9,078 nt of DNA from Thermoguttaceae bacterium (GTDB lineage Bacteria; Planctomycetota; Planctomycetia; Pirellulales; Thermoguttaceae). Location of the stretch: the NCBI GenBank assembly GCA_024653385.1, contig JANLFZ010000216.1:924-10001 (forward strand), given 5' to 3'. The notes beneath the pieces were generated by a model. It made no database searches. It was given only the letters and a program-made list of their open reading frames with translations, and was not told the origin of the DNA. The translations under genes and the position numbers were made by a program. How positions within the stretch are numbered: position 1 is the stretch's first letter; each line of letters begins with the position of its first letter. Shown in pieces: positions 7,401-9,078 of this stretch.

Positions 7401-8668
7401 GGGGCTGCGACGGGGTCGCCTGGCGTCCCGACGGCAAGCGCTTGGCCGCGACGGGAAAACGGCTGCGCGTCTGGGATGCGGCGCTGCGTGAAGTGCCGCA
7501 CCCGATCGACAAGCCGGCCGTGTGCCTGGCGTGGAGTCCCGACGGCAGCCAGCTCGCCATCGCGGACGGCAACACGCCCGACCATGGAGACGGGTCGATC
7601 ACCATCTACGACGCCGCGTCGTGGGCGCCCCTCGTCGAGATCGTGCAGCCCTGGGACGACGTCGCGACCCTGGCCTGGCACCCGCGCTGGCCGCGGCTGG
7701 CCTCGGGAAGCCAGCGGGGCACGGTCCACATCTGGGACACTACGACGGGCCAGCAGGTCCTCGCCCTGGAGACCTCCGCCGAGGAGGTCTATCACCGAAT
7801 CCAGCAGCTCGATTGGAGTCCCGACGGGCTGCGCCTGGCTGCCGCCAGCCAGGACTGCACGGTCCGCGTCTGGGACGCCTCGCGCGCCGAACAGGTGCTC
7901 AAGCGGCAAGCCCGCCGTGCCCAGCTCGAAGCCCTTGCCGCGGCGAAGAAACACGAGCAGGCGATCGCCCTCGTCGAGCGCCTGCGGAAGCTTGAACCTG
8001 ACGACGTCGAGTGGCGCCTGCTGGCCCAATCGGCCCAACTCGCATACGCCAACCAACTGGTGCGCGACGGCCAGCCCCAGGCGGCCACCGCCGTTTACCG
8101 GCAGCTCAGCGCCGACTCGCCCGAGTTGCTCGACCACCGGCTCTGGCTGCCGGCCGCGCTGTATCACTCGGGGAAACAGGCGGAAGCCATTGAGATGCTC
8201 GAGAGGCTCGTTGCCCAGTCGCCCAAGCAAGCCGAGTACCGCGACGCGCTGGCCCACTGGTACGAAGCGCGCGCGGTGCAGCTTTGCCGGGCCGGCCAGT
8301 TCGAGCAGGCGCTGGCGGTCCTGCGCAAGCTCGCCGCGGGGTTCCCTGAGCGGCCCGACTTCCGTGGGCGGATCGCCTTTTCACTGGCGATGTCCGGCCG
8401 CCTGGAAGACACCGTGGCAGCCCTGGAGAAGATTGCCGGCGCGTCGCGATGGCCAGACTACCGCCCGGCGCTAGCCCGCCGGCTGGCGCGGGCCGGGCGC
8501 GCCGAGGATGCCGCCTTCGTCTACGGGCGGCTGGCGTCGGACTACCCCAACGTCGCCGAGTACCGCACCGAGGCGGCCGGGCTGCTGGGACTGCCGGCGA
8601 AGGCCAAACCAGGCGCCAAGGCGGGTGCCGTTAAGCCCCACCAAGACGACTCAACGGGGAAGAAGTGA
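4454..8668 (+). CDS. Transmembrane Ser/Thr protein kinase with WD40 propellers and TPR-like C-terminus
   Basis: A 1404-residue PknB-type kinase. Residues 1-78 are a helical N-terminal region common in planctomycete kinases. The kinase domain (about 82-382) appears complete: glycine loop GEGGMG (89-94), Lys112 in VALK, helix-C Glu130, HRDLKPSN with Asp205, DFG at 226-228, activation-loop Thr243/Thr244, GTPLYMSPE (251-259) and Asp273. One membrane helix spans about 407-430, preceded by the basic RAARWARRHRP, which puts the kinase in the cytoplasm. A Gln/Glu/Lys-rich coiled coil follows (433-478). Residues 540-1145 hold 14 WD40-like blades, and about 1150-1375 hold TPR-like helical pairs, so the sensor part is extracytoplasmic. 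The tail (1380-1404) is rich in Ala, Lys and Gly. GGGAG (4437-4441) lies 12 bases before the ATG. The likely partner is the sigma factor encoded upstream; the ligand is unknown. Confidence 0.93.
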   Translation: MGYNSADVKSIFLDAIEHPPDQRAAYLDSVCAENAPLRARVEELLQAHAQLGGHRRPPASTSQGARCETIIVERLDQTIGRYRLLDEIGEGGMGVVYLAEQQEPVRRPVALKVIKPGMDTRAVVARFEAERQALALMDHPNIAHVFDAGETDSGRPYFVMELVQGLPLTDYCDEYRLPTRERLDLFVQVCRAVEHAHQKGIIHRDLKPSNVIVAVRDGTAVPKIIDFGIAKATGRGLAQEPHTTGLGVLIGTPLYMSPEQAGLDGADVDTRSDVYSLGVILYKLLTGTTPLEQQRAREAGYDEVRRMIREEEPPRPSDRISTLDETAAATLCDERRTDAARLRRSLRHDLDWIVMKALEKDRARRYQTAGEFARDVERYLADEPIEARPPGLGDRAARWARRHRPLVWSAAVLVAACALGSLVSTLLIAGAYDEKNRQLEATSRAEQLANQQRDLAQQQKRLAEEQKKEALRQRDAAENGRYVADMRLARHHWNSGQSARVLQVLSAQVPRPGRADPRGWEWHYLLSQCCTERLAFPFQSAQTVAWSPDGKHLATHTHLEGAWIDWVSIWDASTGKRKAVLKLGLEGIQAICWSPGGQHLAAATDDGRIGIYDTASGNLVRWLPGHEEACFALDWNPDGVRLASGGTDGTIHIWDTRSGKALSTLTAPGKVVWSLDWHPAGQHLLAVLGVNPNIAQELKIWDVSTGAQVVGWPTNGQRAAFSPDGTRVAWGALLARVTDWKTGRLISSFQQRGDQGSAWSPAGSRLASPADGGPLHIWDAGTGHEIVSLPARMAPGGRVAWSTKGSLLAAGCERRTVAVWDVDAARQALTLPTGQQDRYALAVRFSPDGKRLLAGIRWGLLKVYDAQSGAATLTLQQPVQTWIRCVAWSPDGRRFAAPRDDGVVTATNSLVLIYDAATGNPVSPQLMCEDQIAMRSLAWSPDGKTIAVGLRKDLPGVPFGRGRVVLFSADTGEQIAALPYADWGCDGVAWRPDGKRLAATGKRLRVWDAALREVPHPIDKPAVCLAWSPDGSQLAIADGNTPDHGDGSITIYDAASWAPLVEIVQPWDDVATLAWHPRWPRLASGSQRGTVHIWDTTTGQQVLALETSAEEVYHRIQQLDWSPDGLRLAAASQDCTVRVWDASRAEQVLKRQARRAQLEALAAAKKHEQAIALVERLRKLEPDDVEWRLLAQSAQLAYANQLVRDGQPQAATAVYRQLSADSPELLDHRLWLPAALYHSGKQAEAIEMLERLVAQSPKQAEYRDALAHWYEARAVQLCRAGQFEQALAVLRKLAAGFPERPDFRGRIAFSLAMSGRLEDTVAALEKIAGASRWPDYRPALARRLARAGRAEDAAFVYGRLASDYPNVAEYRTEAAGLLGLPAKAKPGAKAGAVKPHQDDSTGKK
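6059..7903 (+). repeat. Coding repeats: 14 WD40-like blades of the kinase
   Basis: Fourteen WSPDG-type motifs begin near residues 546, 593, 635, 677, 721, 759, 801, 845, 888, 939, 990, 1027, 1075 and 1121, spaced 37-51 residues apart. Most are followed by a closing strand of the VxIWDxxTG type. The blade at about 721-743 has a degenerate closing strand (ARVTDWKTG), and that at about 1075 reads WHPRW. Fourteen blades would fit two seven-bladed beta-propellers in tandem. The copies diverge in DNA sequence, so the array looks old. Confidence 0.78.
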
Positions 8669-8937
8669 TGCACGAGTGGCCCGCGTACATGTCCGCCGTC
8701 GAGGCGGTGCAGTGCCTGTTCCTGGCCCGCGAGCTGCGCAAGCAGGGCCAGGCCGAGGCCGCCGCGCGCTGGGAGGCCCGGGCCGCCGCCTGGCTCGGCC
8801 GCAACGGGCCGGCGTCGACGTGTGCTTCGACAACGTCAATAACGCCACAGCCGACCAAGACAAGCTCCGAGGGGAGCCGGCAGCTACTACCGCCAAACCA
8901 ACCTCCGCCCGCAAACGGGAAACCGCAAGCGAAGTAG
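8668..8937 (+). CDS. Small hypothetical protein translationally coupled to the kinase
   Basis: An 89-residue ORF whose ATG overlaps the kinase stop by one base (TGATG, 8666-8670), an arrangement typical of coupled translation; GGGGAAG (8656-8662) precedes it. Residues 1-48 look genuine: an amphipathic Ala/Glu/Arg-rich helix pair (AVEAVQCLFLARELRKQGQ, then EAAARWEARAAAWLGRNG) resembling a single TPR-like hairpin. After residue 50 the frame turns into a Ser/Thr/Pro-rich tail, while the frame starting one base earlier reads VDVCFDNVNNATADQDKL from 8814 with higher third-position G+C and stays open to the window edge. One base may be missing near 8805-8813, or the gene may be decayed. No family recognised. 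Confidence 0.5.
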   Translation: MHEWPAYMSAVEAVQCLFLARELRKQGQAEAAARWEARAAAWLGRNGPASTCASTTSITPQPTKTSSEGSRQLLPPNQPPPANGKPQAK

Positions 8938-9049
8938 ACACCACGGATCCACGAAAAGGCGACGTCCATCCAAGGCCCCCGCCCGGGCCAGCCTCGGCGG
9001 AAGCCCTGATTGGGCGAGCAACCCAGCGACGCCGCCGACCGCGCGGCCG

Positions 9050-9078
9050 CTCTCCGCCGAGCTTGCCTCGGCGGGGAG
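9050..9078 (+). terminator. Strong stem-loop at the window edge, possible operon terminator
   Basis: CTCTCCGCCGAG (9050-9061) pairs with CTCGGCGGGGAG (9067-9078) across all 12 positions, with one T-G wobble and a five-base loop. It sits about 110 bases past the small ORF. Any T-tract would fall outside the window, so terminator status is unproven. The ten bases GCCTCGGCGG at 9065-9074 also occur at 8993-9002, allowing an alternative fold. Confidence 0.4.

Noticed and set aside
5966..8257. 763-residue minus-strand open frame antisense to the WD40 region
   Set aside because: Its repeats are only the antisense image of the WSPDG and IWD codons; no independent domain is seen and the plus-strand frame is clearly coding.
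7248..8474. 408-residue plus-strand open frame inside the kinase gene
   Set aside because: Its Arg/Ser/Pro-rich composition is typical of a shifted frame in G+C-rich DNA, and it lies wholly within the kinase coding frame.

Overview
The window is G+C-rich, bacterial, and most likely from a planctomycete of the Pirellulales type. This rests on family resemblance: an ECF-like sigma factor of the type abundant in planctomycetes sits just upstream of a very large transmembrane Ser/Thr kinase carrying WD40 and TPR repeats. Widely spaced genes and a secreted nitrilase-like protein fit the same picture. No mobile element, CRISPR array, rRNA or convincing tRNA gene was seen.

Layout, left to right. 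(1) 1-98 holds what may be the last codons of a plus-strand gene entering from outside. (2) 141-632 (minus) is a small tandem ACT-domain protein, divergent from (3) 830-1258 (plus), a YbgC/4HBT-type hotdog acyl-CoA thioesterase. A sigma70-like promoter for the ACT gene lies between them. (4) 1259-1594 has no gene but contains three consecutive stem-loops and an eight-T run. (5) 1595-3304 (minus) is an exported protein with two fused nitrilase-type domains; the first has Gly where the catalytic Cys should be. (6) 3305-3797 is a divergent regulatory region with a palindrome and promoter candidates. (7) 3798-4355 (plus) is the ECF-like sigma factor. (8) 4454-8668 (plus) is the 1404-residue kinase: cytoplasmic kinase domain, one membrane helix, coiled coil, 14 WD40-like blades and C-terminal TPR-like helices. 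(9) 8668-8937 (plus) is a small ORF whose start overlaps the kinase stop; its second half may be frameshifted. (10) A 12-bp stem-loop ends exactly at the window edge.

How it may work together. The most interesting system is the sigma-kinase pair. The sigma factor lacks the usual acidic DAED motif in region 2.2 and has a threonine (T50) within it. This is the pattern described for sigma factors activated by phosphorylation from a neighbouring Ser/Thr kinase (EcfK/PknS in Xanthomonas, EcfP/PknT in Vibrio). I infer a one-membrane-pass signalling route: an extracytoplasmic WD40/TPR sensor controls the kinase, which phosphorylates the sigma factor. The signal and regulon cannot be read from this window. 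The ACT, thioesterase and nitrilase genes appear to be separate transcription units with no visible link to this pair.
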